The notes below the pieces were generated by a model that was not told where the DNA came from, ran no database searches, and worked only from the letters and a program-made list of their open reading frames with translations. The position numbers and the translations under genes were made by a program. Source: Mesostigma viride (Eukaryota > Streptophyta > Mesostigmatophyceae > Mesostigmatales > Mesostigmataceae). Taken from it: a stretch of DNA of 64,000 nt. Positions 32,757 through 42,786 of the stretch are shown piece by piece. Location of the stretch: positions 174,685-238,684 of the forward strand of contig RPFO01000645.1 of the NCBI GenBank assembly GCA_009746045.1. Reading direction: 5' to 3'. Each line of letters opens with the position of its first letter. Position 1 is the stretch's first letter.

Positions 32757-33420
32757 AAAGCTGCCAGGAATCTGGCGATGCGCATCACGGAATGGCATGC
32801 TACCTGGCGCTAACTGCGCGGATAGAAGGCGAAAACTTGCGTTGACAACCCTTAAAAGAAGCGAAAGATTCATAGGGGGACGCTAAGCACGGGATCGTAC
32901 CATTACCGGCAGTGTCATATGCCCAGTGGCGCAAGAAAGACCAACCTTCCATGGAAGGATGAGACGCGCATCCGGCGAGCCTGGACAGTGTCTTACCGAA
33001 AATGACGGAAATCTTGCAAAAACCCGGCGAATTTCTTTAGGATTCTCTATTCACAATGCAAACGCATCCTTGACGCTAAGTAAAGCCCATAAAACCTGAC
33101 AATCACCGCCGCCAGCGTGCATTCTTATTTATTCCTCGCGACGAAAATTTCGGATTGGACCCCCGCGGCGATGGTCATCAATAAAATTATCGACATTGCA
33201 AAGCGCACAAGCTTAGCGATGAAATAATATCATAAACTCATCGCCTTCAAGATTCTCGCAATTTCTCTGCATTCCGCTTGTTATATTTGTCTAGTTTTGC
33301 CTGAAAGCCGTCGCCATGGCCAGCTCCGCTAGGGGTGCGCGCACCGTGCACCACTTTTTCACGGTACGGACGGGTACCGCGAATTTTTTCGGCGCCAAAA
33401 AATTCGCGCCCGGACCCTCA
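32757..33420. repeat. Dispersed non-coding repeat, copy 2
   Basis: Collinear with 11690-12260. Shared parts are AGGAATC-GGCGATGC near the start, GATCGTACCATTACCGGC versus GTACCATAACGGGC, GCGCAAGAAAGACC, CTTCCATGGA versus CTTTCATGGA, and the TCTGCATTCCGCTTG ... GTCGCC end. It ends in a TTTTTTCGGCGCCAAAAAA-type palindrome not shared with copy 1. Identity is low enough that the insertions must be old. Confidence 0.6.
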
Positions 33421-33858
33421 CTTTTGTTTGTTTGTTTGTTGAGTCCAGTCCTCAGCCCCCGGAGTTAATTAATTAATTTTCTTTTGTTTTTTTTATGGTT
33501 TTCAGCCAGAACATTTTCCAGAAGCTAATTATTTATTTAAAACTTCCAATGCGGACGGTGTATGTTGCGGAATTCTGCGGGAACCCAATTACGCAAAAAA
33601 CATCCCTCATGCGTCATGTAAACATGAGAGGCCTTTTCTAACATCAACCCGGCCCCGCTATTCCTAGAGTTCACGGCAGGGATCCAGCTAGGCACGAACA
33701 TATGTTGTCTCTCTGAATGAAAAGAAAAGGCTGCTCAACAATGCGGAGCTTGCATCATGACAGGCATGCTGGCCTTCTGCTGCGGAGGTAGCGTTGTTTG
33801 CGTCCACTAAACAGCCGTCATTTGGCAGATACACGACGCCATCTCTCAGGTCGCGTCC

Positions 33859-35122
33859 ATGGCGTTCGACCCTGGTCGTGTCATCAAACCCCAGCCGGTT
33901 CCAGAGGACCTCATTTGCATTATCTGCATGGGCGTGCTCGTGGATCCCGTGGAGGGCCCTTGCGAGCATCTTGCTTGTCGTGCATGCCTGAGTGATTGGC
34001 TGTCACTTTCGACAGGCTGCCCTGTTTGCAGGCAGCCTCTTGGGGAAAGCAACATCAAGCAGGCGCACAGGATCGCCAGGAACCAACTAGACGCGCTGGA
34101 GGTTTCCTGTGACAATGCCGCTCGCGGTTGCAAAGCTGTAGTCACCCTGGGATCCTTGAAAACCCATACTTCCGCCTGCGGCAAGGCAATGGAGCGCTGC
34201 CATAACACCAACTGCTCGGCAACAGTGCTGCGGGAGGATCTGCCATTGCACCTGCAAGCGTGCCCCTACCGCGCCGTGTCATGCACGTTTTGCGACGGGC
34301 GGATACAGTTCCAGGAACTGCAGGTAGCACCGTCGTTTGTGCTTCGTATGCTCATGACATACACTAGTATGTCTACCGCACCTTTGTTTCATGCAATTGG
34401 AGATTTCCTGCCATGCTGCGACCCTTTCAACAACTGCGGCACTTTGGCTTGGCTGGTGCAACCAAGAACCGACCCAACGCACCCTGTTTTAACTACTAAC
34501 CTGCTGGTCAACTGGGTTTATAATCATGGTGGGTAACAACTGTCGCAACCGCCTATTCCAGAATCACCTTCGCCGTGACTGCCCCGACGTGGAGTTGGCG
34601 TGTGACCACCATGGTGGCTGCGGCCAGCGTGTGAAGCGTTGCGCGATGGCTACCCACATCGACAAGGAGTGCAGCAAGACGCGCGTGCGGTGCGCCATAC
34701 TGGGGTGCAAGGAGCAGGTAGTTGTGGGAACATGTTCATGGGACAGGAGCTTTACCCCAGTGATTAGGGGGGCCCTGATGCCTTGTCATCCTGAGAGCTG
34801 TTCTTTGTGAAACTGCCGTGATTCTGCTGTGAGTATACTACCTAGCGGGCAGTAGTAGCATGATCGCTTTGCACCTTGTAAGCCAGCCACATAGCAGCAT
34901 CCATCTTGTCTCGCGAGCCGTGGCTGTCTCAGCATGAAGCCGTTGTTCAGATGCTTCTCAGCGCCGCAACCCAGCGAGGCCCCTTGTGCCCGCGCTGTTT
35001 TGTCTCAGCTGCTGCCAATGCCTGCCCTGCCCACCTGCCGCCGCGTGCAGGTGGCCAGGGGCGACACGGCACACCACCTGGAGACGTCCCTGGCCCAGCA
35101 CATGGCGTGCATGTCGCTGCAA
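33859..35122 (+). CDS. RING finger / TRAF-type zinc-finger protein (probable E3 ubiquitin ligase)
   Basis: Exon 1 is 33859-34323, exon 2 is 34562-34717 and exon 3 starts at 35051; all junctions are GT-AG and in frame. A C3HC4 RING occupies residues 20-57 (C20, C23, C35, H37, C40, C43, C54, C57). TRAF-type Cys/His fingers follow (SCDNAARGCKAVVTLGSLKTH, split by the limit here into SCDNAARGCKAVV and LGSLKTHTSAC; ACPYRAVSCTFC; CDHHGGCGQRVKRC; VRCAILGCKEQ; HHLETSLAQHMACM). RING plus TRAF fingers is the layout of TRAF-like ubiquitin ligases. No clear donor site is visible before a dispersed repeat begins at 35131, so the 3' end is undefined. A possible further exon follows TTCCTAG at 35445 (LRSLPGMPLGDLGADEEV). 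The gene may extend to 38072 or be broken by the repeat. Confidence 0.8.
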
Positions 35123-35130
35123 TCACATGC

Positions 35131-35445
35131 CTTCATTGACCTTGAACACCACACAACCCCCCCACCCACGCCTGTGTTCGGTCTTAGCTCATCACAACAC
35201 ATGCATGTGATAAATGATCATGGATGTCCCATTTCCTCTGAAGTTGCCTTCATACTGCTCCACGCACTTTTTTCATGGGTTCTGGTCAGCGTGTCTGTGA
35301 CGATGAATATCTTCCAATGGCAAGGGCCTTGCACTGGTTTCATATTCCTATCGTATGTTCTTTTCATATTCCTGTCGTATGTTCTTTTCATATTCCTATC
35401 GTATGTTCTTTTCATATTCCTATCGTACGTTCTTTCATATTCCTA
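35131..35445 (+). repeat. Dispersed/duplicated segment, copy 1, with a 24-bp tandem tail
   Basis: Begins CCTTCATTGACCTTGAACAC and matches 36688-36960 at most positions for ~230 bp. It ends in four copies of a 24-bp unit (TTCATATTCCTATCGTATG-type). It directly abuts coding exon 3 of the RING gene. Either an element inserted twice or a local duplication. Confidence 0.8.
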
Positions 35446-36240
35446 GTTTCTGCGGTCGCTCCCAGGCATGCCGCTTGGGGATCTGGGAGCTGACGAGGAG
35501 GTGGCGGTGATGGGCGAGAGGGGCCTGAGTGTGAGTCGTAAGAAGCAGCCACCGGGCGCCCTTGCCGTTTTCCTTGGTCCTAGCCAACAGCACCATGGGA
35601 CACATAAAAGATTGCTTCTCGCTGCATGGATCTGTGCTCTGTCTGCCCTGAACTGCATCCGTCGAAAAAACGAATGCCTCCCTCGGTTGCTTTCGCTCCC
35701 ACGGCGGAGGACTGCATGGAGCTGGTCGGCGGTTAAGCATAGAAGTACATGGAGGTTGGGGAGGAAGAGGGAGGGAGGGGGGCTGCGTTCTGAAAACACT
35801 GGATTTGCCTACCTGAGTTGGTGGTAGCATTTTACGCCCACTGTGAAAATAGGCTTCAGATTCCCGTGTTTGTTTCAAGTCTACATGACCGCTTATTACA
35901 CCCTAGTGGCGGGCAGCCAAGGGTGCAATATGCGGCCATTTGACCTCTAAGAATGCTTTAGTTGGATCGTGCCTCATTGATTCATAGCTCCATAATGGTT
36001 GTTGTTGCGGGACTGGTTCGGTGCTTCACGTTTCGTTGTTCCCGGTGTTGGTCTATCCCTGGATGGACGCTTAACACATCTCATGTTTCCTGGTGAAGTT
36101 GTGGGCCTTTGGGGCGTGTACACGAATGATTGGATTGGAAGATATTTCTTCCTTTTTCATGTTTTGCAGATGCCGATCCGAATAGTATGGAGATCCAGTC
36201 AGCGTTTGGTTTTGCAATGCCCTGCTTTTGTCGCCAATAA

Positions 36241-36330
36241 CTCGATCTTGTCATGCCCTGATGCAAGCGCCAATCTTGTCATGCCCTGACACAAGCGCCA
36301 ATCGTGTCATGCCCTGATGCAAGCGCCAAT
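36241..36330 (+). repeat. Three ~31-bp tandem units
   Basis: CTTGTCATGCCCTGATGCAA and variants repeated three times with an AGCGCCAAT spacer. Short minisatellite in non-coding DNA. The surrounding 35446-36687 holds no certain gene apart from the possible exon at 35446. Confidence 0.8.
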
Positions 36331-36687
36331 AACTCAGGTAGCATTTAGCTCACCTTCTATTGAACAGGGTGAGCACTGAGTAGAGCAACAGTACCAGTTA
36401 TAGTAAGTATACTATAGATGGGTGAGTGCTCTACTTGATATGCCTATCGTGTGTGGCACCACTTTCTTTTAAAGCCTGCAAAGTCAGCCGTGGCGGGCTC
36501 CCCCTGCAAGCTTCACAGTAGAAGGCGTTGTTGGCTTGTCATAGTTTCGAGCACATTCACGGGAAAAAGGTGTCAACTGAGGGATGTTAATGTGCCAGCA
36601 ATGCTCAAGGATTCAAGGCCATGGTTTCTAGTCATGACCGGATGTGTTCCGTTTAGTCGTGTTAACGTTGTCTGGATCGGCCTTTCC

Positions 36688-36960
36688 TTCATTGACCTTG
36701 AACACCACACAAACCCCCCACCCACGCATGTGTTCGGTCTTAGCTCAGCACAGCACATGCATGTGATAAATGATCATGGATGTCCCATTTCCTCTGAAGT
36801 TGCCTTCATACTGCTCCACGCACTTTTTTCATGGGTTCTGGTCAGCGTGTCTGTGACGATGAATATGATCCATGTACAAGGGCCTTGCACTGGTTTCATA
36901 TTCCTATTGAAGGTTTCTTTCATATTCCTATCGTAGGTTATTTTCATATCCCTATCGTAT
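36688..36960 (+). repeat. Dispersed/duplicated segment, copy 2
   Basis: Starts at the same CCTTCATTGACC point as copy 1 and carries three degenerate TTTCATATTCCTAT units at its end. Differences include ACGCATGTG for ACGCCTGTG and GATCCATGTACAAG for CTTCCAATGGCAAG. The two copies lie 1.56 kb apart in the same orientation. Confidence 0.8.
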
Positions 36961-37019
36961 CTTCCTTTGCCCATGCGTGACAGGTACGCAACCTAGAGCA
37001 TCCCCGATTTCAATGCCAG

Positions 37020-38072
37020 GTCAATCCAATTGCCGGGTTAAGGTTGGGAGCTCGCGAGTGGGAAGACCACTGCCCAAAGTGCTACTGCTGGGTCTGCCAT
37101 AAAATGGTATGTGATTTAAATACATGGGCCGGTGCCAGGGTATAGCTTTTTCTTTTACGTTTGTGTCTATAGTTAGTTGTAATCGGCAAGAAAAGCATCC
37201 ACTGTACTGAAAGGAGGCTATTTGAATAAACAACGACGTTCCCGCACCAAAGCTGATTCGCACATGAGGGTCGGTGGATGTGTGTCTGTGTGTGGTGTAG
37301 TGTGTACACACGTGTGGTGTGGTGTGGCGGGCGGGTGGGCGGGCGGGTGGGCGAGCTGAAACAGCATGCATATCTTTGATGGTCATTTTGTTGGCTGTAT
37401 GGGGGATGCTAGGACATATGATGGCGGTGTTTGAGCAAATTGCCAACGGATAGAGTACTGTCACGGATGATCCAGCCATTGCGATAGCGGATCAAAAGTC
37501 TGGGGGAGGTGACTGGGGCATGATGTTAAGAGGGCAATGGACGTGTCTGGGCTTGTGGGGGTGGGAGCTCTATATTAGCAGGGTACAGTAACATGGCGTT
37601 CACATGGCGTTACGTCACGATTGCGACCATTGCCCCATATTCACATGGAGCACCCTTGTCAGCATGGTCACTAAAATAAGCTTTACATGGCTATGTTGGT
37701 AGAGCTGTGTAGAATTATGGGCCTTTGCATGCCAGCGAGATGGTGGTATACTATTACAATGTAATGTGTTATCTGCTACATACTAACCAGTTGAACACCT
37801 TCTCTGTCATGGTGGCCTTGTTGCCTGCACTGCTTGGCTGAGCACTTGTTGCATTGTATCACACACAGGCGCCATGTGAATACTGGGTTGCAAAGGACAA
37901 CAAAGGCGCAGGGGGGAGGAAAATAAAGCCACAGAATCTATCAGATCACTGTCGGGTGAATTTTAGAAATGACCAGCAGAGGAAGAAGTGGAATGCGCTC
38001 TTCTATGCATACCGCCAGGCACACCAGGAAGCGGCCGCTGAAGTTGGTGACATACTGAGCGATGGCATTTGA
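37020..38072 (+). CDS. Cys-rich zinc-binding C-terminal segment, two exons
   Basis: Exon 37020-37106 (after CAATGCCAG) encodes WEDHCPKCYCWVCHKM. Exon 37869-38072 (after CACACACAG) continues APCEYWVAKDN ... LSDHCRVNFRNDQQRKKW and ends at a TGA. The junction is in phase. Together they form a C-x2-C-x-C-x2-C ... P-C-x2-W ... H-C ... W pattern like a Cys-rich domain I recall from uncharacterised plant and algal proteins (CYCYVCD-type). It could be the C terminus of the RING/TRAF gene upstream, since both are on the plus strand with no other gene between, or a separate gene whose 5' part is unseen. Confidence 0.6.
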
Positions 38073-38149
38073 TGACATACTGACCTTAACTGACAGCAAG
38101 GCTTACAGGATGACTTTGCCCGGGCTCAGTTGGTCATTGGAAGCATACA

Positions 38150-38420
38150 GTTAACGTGTTCACTTTCAGTGTACCTTGCGGTACAAATGCTCACTTGTAA
38201 AGGCCAGTGCTCACACAATTTCACACACAACTTGATACGTATCATGTTTGCAATAGGGTATGATACATCATGGTGGTGCAGATGCACATAGAGCACCCAG
38301 AGTAGGTGGCTGTTTACATCCCCCACCTGCAGGTTGTAGCCCCGACTGTATAAAAAAGCCATATGCCTCTTCTCAGGGATATGTTTACGTATACTCCCAA
38401 CGGAGTTATGCTCTTAATTA
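38150..38420 (+). mobile_element. 3'-module retroelement copy, 5'-truncated
   Basis: Contains the family's GGTGCAGATGCACATAGAGC box, the CCCACCTGCAGGTTGTAGCC box, the hairpin ACTCCCAACGGAGT (38393-38406) and a short TTAATTAATA tail. The 5' boundary is not sharp. No target duplication was found. The flanking 38421-38924 holds no recognised gene. Confidence 0.65.
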
Positions 38421-38936
38421 ATATATGCGGACCTGCCATGTTTCGCCGCACCCGGCCGCCCGGCCGATTTTCTAATTGCTGTACATGCAGGCCCGGCTTG
38501 AATGGGCCTCGGGACTCCTGCATGCGCGTGGGTCCCGGTCCGCATTCTGCTGCATGTCTAGTCGTGTTGTTCTGGGCTTCAGTTTACTACTTAAAGCTAG
38601 CTGTCTAGGCCGCTATATGTAACTGTGTCTGCGGCTCTTCGCTAGTTTCTTTTCTCGTGCGTTGTTTGGTTGCCTTGGGAAGCCTAATGGGAATGTTTTT
38701 AAAGTAACATTCTCAAAATTAATGAATATATATTAAAAATATAATTACTTACAGCAGAGTGAAATCACTCAAACCAAAGCCAACGCCCAGCTATAAACCT
38801 ATGTACAGAGCCATGTCAAAGCTCTATACTACGATAAGACCAATGGAAACTCCTAACGGGAGGAACCTAATAGCCCTGCTGCACCGCAAAATCAGCCCGC
38901 GTACGGCGGAGCATGATGTCAGCCATGGCCCGAGTC

Positions 38937-39426
38937 CAGGCTAGGGAATATACCAGTAGTGTAGATTAGATAGGCTTAGCCTTGCAAGTGGCCCACGCGC
39001 ATGTGCGCCCATAATGGCCCCCATGGATGATGCTTTCAGTATCTAGCCGCGCCCAGCCTACAATGGGACCTCCCATGGATGATGCATTAAGAATTTAGCC
39101 ATGCGATGCCTATGCAGGGAGTTACTCTCTGCTGAGATGCCATGTGTACACCAGCTATAGCCTAGCCACATACCCTCCACCCCATATGTCATGCAGGCCT
39201 TCTAGGCCCTCTCCTCAAGCCCCCCCTGGGTGCCTGTGCTTGTTAAGGAGGCATGAACCATCATGGCGGTGCAGGTGCACCTTGTGCACCCAGAGCAGGT
39301 GACAGTTGTACATCCTCCACCCGCAGGTTGTAGCCCTGATTGTATTACAAACCCATAGATGCCCCTTTCTCAGGGCTATGTGTTACATATGCTCCCAACG
39401 GAGCTATGATTTTAATTAATTAATTA
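38937..39426 (+). mobile_element. 490-bp non-autonomous retroelement with 12-bp target duplication
   Basis: Flanked by ATGGCCCGAGTC at 38925-38936 and 39427-39438. It starts CAGGCTAGGGAATATACCAG, the same start as the 18150 copy, implying a defined 5' end. It ends with the hairpin GCTCCCAACGGAGC (39391-39404) and a (TTAA)n tail. No coding potential. It behaves like a SINE or short internally deleted LINE. Bases ~39155-39200 show the uninterrupted form of the site that carries a SINE in the copy at 42787-43436. Confidence 0.88.
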
Positions 39427-39523
39427 ATGGCCCGAGTCAGCGCCACCGACAAGCGCTGACGCCAATATGGCGTCCAGGTCCGCGCCGACCATGGGGCCCG
39501 CTGGCCCTCCACGTCCAGCCGGT

Positions 39524-40115
39524 TGTTACGTCGCGTAACTTTTGTTGTTGTTACGGACGTAAATTAGGTCCTTTGTTGCCTCAGCCATTCCGGAACAGTT
39601 CGCTGACTTTCCTAGGCTTATGTGTAGTTAGGACCTTTTGGCCGGTCGGTACCGGGCCTTGTGACGTGGCAATTGTACAGTATGGTGGTTCGGTGCAGTC
39701 GCGCCGCGCTGCGTATTTTAGTAGTGGTCCTTTTATCCTCCGTGTGAACCTTGTGGACATGCGTTGGTCCTGTAGGCAAGGGTCGATGTCGGCCCGAGCA
39801 TACACGAAGGTCGGCGATCATTTATGCAGCAGTTGTCCTTCGTTAATTGCACACGGCGTGTGTTATGGATTCGTAACACATATTAGCTAGGGTCATGGTG
39901 TAGTAGTGTTTCCTTCGTAGTACCCTTGATTTATTCGGCCGGTGTATGGCGTATTATATTAGAATGTATAAGAATGCATTGAGAACAGAGTCGTCACGTC
40001 CCAGGTCTTTCCACAATATAGCTCCTCATCACTAGGTAACCTCACTAGTTTAGGTGAAGTCAGGCTAGGTGTTTGGGATAGAGTAGAGCCAGGGCGTAAC
40101 AATGGTAGCGGAGAT
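39524..40115 (+). mobile_element. Lone 5' LTR plus primer-binding site of a second LTR element
   Basis: A 578-bp segment (39524-40101) starts TGTTACG and ends CGTAACA, canonical TG...CA inverted ends. It is followed after one base by TGGTAGCGGAGA (40103-40114), which has the form of a tRNA 3'-end primer-binding site. ~880 bp of leader-like, non-coding DNA follow to 40985, where a LINE fragment begins. No second LTR was found, so the element is truncated or displaced. Confidence 0.65.
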
Positions 40116-40321
40116 TGTTTAGGTGGACGCGACGATATTCCCTTGCAACGGTCACCTTATACGCCAGAGACCTTCCGCGGTCAGGGTACCGAAGAAGACA
40201 ACCTCTTGACAGGTAAGGGGCGGGTCGCCTGCAAGCTAGCTGGGTAGTGCTGCCCGATTCGGGACACGCCTTGGCTAGAAGTTAGACCTGCTCGCAGCGA
40301 ATAAACCCATCACGTAGCTAG

Positions 40322-40690
40322 CTTCTTTTTCCTCCTGTGTGTGTGTTTCCTTATTAAGGTGCTGTTTGACGTTAGATAGTGGGTTAGACGGTTCAATTGT
40401 GCACTGGTTAGGGAGACGATTAGCGTCTCGTTAGACTCCACCTCTTTTCCGTGCATGCTGCTGCGTTTCTTTAGATGATTTCTCGTGCAGAACCGTAAGC
40501 TAGCTCACTTTCTTCCTGTGTATACACGCGTTTCCTTGGAATGTTGTTTGATTACGTTAGCTAGGATTGACGGTTCAATAGGGCTGGATGGTGGGACGAT
40601 TAGCGTCTCTTTCGACTACACCTCTTTTCCGGCGTGCATGCTGCTGTGTTTTCTTGTATGCTTCCTCGTGCAGAATCTTGAGCCGCGATG
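40322..40690 (+). repeat. Diverged ~175-bp tandem duplication in the LTR leader
   Basis: Two copies share the order CTTCTT..CCTGTGT, GTTTCCTT, GACGGTTCAAT, GACGATTAGCGTCTC, CACCTCTTTTCC, GTGCATGCTGCTG and CTCGTGCAGAA. Copy 1 is ~40322-40490 and copy 2 is ~40500-40685. Non-coding. The AT-rich remainder to 40985 holds CTCCTTGA(T/C)CTGATTTT repeats. Confidence 0.7.
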
Positions 40691-40984
40691 TGTATTTACC
40701 AACGGGCGCTGGTTTCAGGCTCGTCCTCGGGATTTCGGTGCACTAGCTGGTTCTTGTTGATAATCTATTCCGTTACTCCTCCGTCCCCTCCACGCCCTAC
40801 CTTTTATTAATTAAGAGCATATTATTTTCTCATTGCTTAACTGTTTTCCTTTGTTTCCTTTTTATTTTCTCCTTGATCAGATTTAATATCATTCCTTCCT
40901 TTTCCTTGCTAAAGTGGTTGCCACTTTCCTTTGTTTTCTTGGTCATGCCTCCTTGATCTGATTTTGTCTTCTCCTTGACCTGAT

Positions 40985-41945
40985 TTTCAGCATCATGCGC
41001 ATGAAGACCTTCAGCGCGGCGCTCTGGAGGCAGACACCCCGATAGTTACCGGGGTCAGCAGCAGAGCCCTTCTTGTACAGCATGACGCGGATGGCCGTCT
41101 GCCACTCAGCAGGCGGAGGCTCGTCAGAGAGCAGGACATGCACGGTTGCAGAACGCCAGCAGAAGATCCTTAACCGCCAGATCAGGGGTCTTCAGCAGCT
41201 CAGCAGAAAGGTGGTCGGCACCGACCGCCGCATCGTACCGCAGGCGAGCAAGGGCGCCGTCCAATTCCTTCAAAGTGAAGGGGGGGACGACGTCGTCAGT
41301 GGCAAGGCAGCCCTCCTGCAAGGCGGGGACTTGGTAGTCCGCGGCCGAGGAGGGGGGCGCTGGCGGCGGCGGGGGTCCGGCGACCCCGAGGCGGGCGGCC
41401 GTCTCGGGGTGAAGCGGCGGGGGGGGGGGCGCGAGCCCCACCGGTCAAGGAAACATTGTGGGCCAACCAGCGGTCAAGGCTGACCGGCGCCGTGCCGTCC
41501 CCCGTGTGCTCCACCGGGGTGCGCTGCCGCCGGCCGCCGATCGGCGGTCGAGGTGGTACCACATGTCCTTGCCCTGGTTGCGAGCCTGGCAGGCCTTGGC
41601 ATCCGCGATGCACTGGGCCGCCTCCGCGTCCTGAGCGTGCTCGTAGGCCTCCACAAGGGCGGCCTTGAGCAATGGTTTCTGCAGCGGGTCCCGGTTACGC
41701 TTGAGGCGGTGCCGGGCGGCCAAGACCTTGGGGTCCTGGCGGTAGAGCGGGCCGGGGCGGCGGCGGGGCATGACCGGCAGGTGCCGGGCCGCCAGCAACG
41801 GGGCACGGGCCGCAAAGCCCGCAAAAATGGCGGCGTTGGGGGCACCCTTGGCCAGCTCGTCGACGTCCGCCCGGGCGTCCAGGGCCGACAGGTACTCCTG
41901 GCGGCACCAGTTCAGGGGTGACATGTCCAGCCAAAATTTCACGGG
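40985..41945 (-). pseudogene. LINE reverse-transcriptase fragment, minus strand
   Basis: Frames 41942-41445, 41441-41124 and 41143-40985 encode the region upstream of and into the RT: DMWYHLDRRSAAGG, PPFTLKELDGALARLRYD, GADHLSAELLKTPD, EWQTAIRVMLYKKGSA and GNYRGVCLQSAALKVFMRMM. It is the same family as the copy at 43941-46194, with which it is nearly identical, but the frames are shifted twice. It stops abruptly at ~40985, before the catalytic YADD part, so it is 3'-truncated and lacks the tail. Confidence 0.85.
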
Positions 41946-42543
41946 TACTAGGCCGGTCTGGCCCCAAGGCTGCCGGTGGCTGCATTGGTCCGGCCCCTAT
42001 ATAAATATAGGGGCTGTGGCTGAAATAGCCTGCCGGCGGGTGGTCATGGCCCCCAAATGCATGGCGAGCCTACTGCATGCCAAAGGGGATTTGCCACGTG
42101 GCAAGTGCTCGTCTGCTGCATTGTCTTCACACGCTTCCGCGTTGGCTACAATACGCTTCCGCGGACACCTTTCAGCGGGGAAAGTGCCCCCGGGCTTCTG
42201 GGGCAAATTCAGCAAGCGCTGCATGCGGAACTTAGATACTAAAATTTCGTTTTTTGTTCGTACCGTACAGCCAATCATTTTGCGCCCGGATCAAATTGTG
42301 ATCTGGTCACTGAACACGAAAATTTCAGCGCGTTGGGGCGGGGCATATGGTGCATGGCCGGCTGTCGGCGCACCGGTGGCGGCGCCCCATGCAGGGGGGC
42401 GCTAGCATACTGGGGGCCAGTGCACGTTTCATTCCGGCGGTTGGCATTGGACCCTGAGTTCAATATGGGGGCCGGACATTTCGACCTGGCGGTGGCGGTA
42501 CTGGGCCCCCAAATAGCATGGCTGTATGTCACCCCTCCTATTA
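41946..42543. other. No gene recognised
   Basis: Contains a perfect hairpin CCCCTATATAAATATAGGGG (41995-42014) and otherwise GC-rich unique-looking DNA. No domain was recognised in the open frames. Confidence 0.4.
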
Positions 42544-42668
42544 GCATGTGACTCGATCAGTGCGTCACGTGGGTGCCAATATGTATATGCATGCATGTGT
42601 GCATCACAAGCCTCTAGATAATAAAAATTGGCATGTGACTCGATCAGTGCGTCACGTTGGTGCCAATA
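42544..42668 (+). repeat. ~87-bp tandem duplication
   Basis: GCATGTGACTCGATCAGTGC followed by GTCACGT(G/T)GGTGCCAATA occurs at 42544 and again at 42631, separated by a CATGCATGTGTGCATC-rich spacer. Non-coding. Confidence 0.8.
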
Positions 42669-42786
42669 CAGAGGAGAGGAACCTTCAACCCCTATGTATA
42701 GCTATACACAATGAGAATCCGCCTGGATTTAATTTAATTTAATTTTTTTTACGTGGGTAAATCATCTACGCTGAATATACATGCAT

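Noticed and set aside
34934-35446. A transmembrane tail (repeated FIFLSYVL) for the RING protein
   Set aside because: The hydrophobic repeats are translations of the 24-bp tandem tail of a dispersed segment, repeated again at 36.9 kb; unlikely to be coding.
35435-35878. 147-codon minus-strand open frame
   Set aside because: Low-complexity and Pro/Ser-rich, opposite to a possible plus-strand exon with a good acceptor; no domain.
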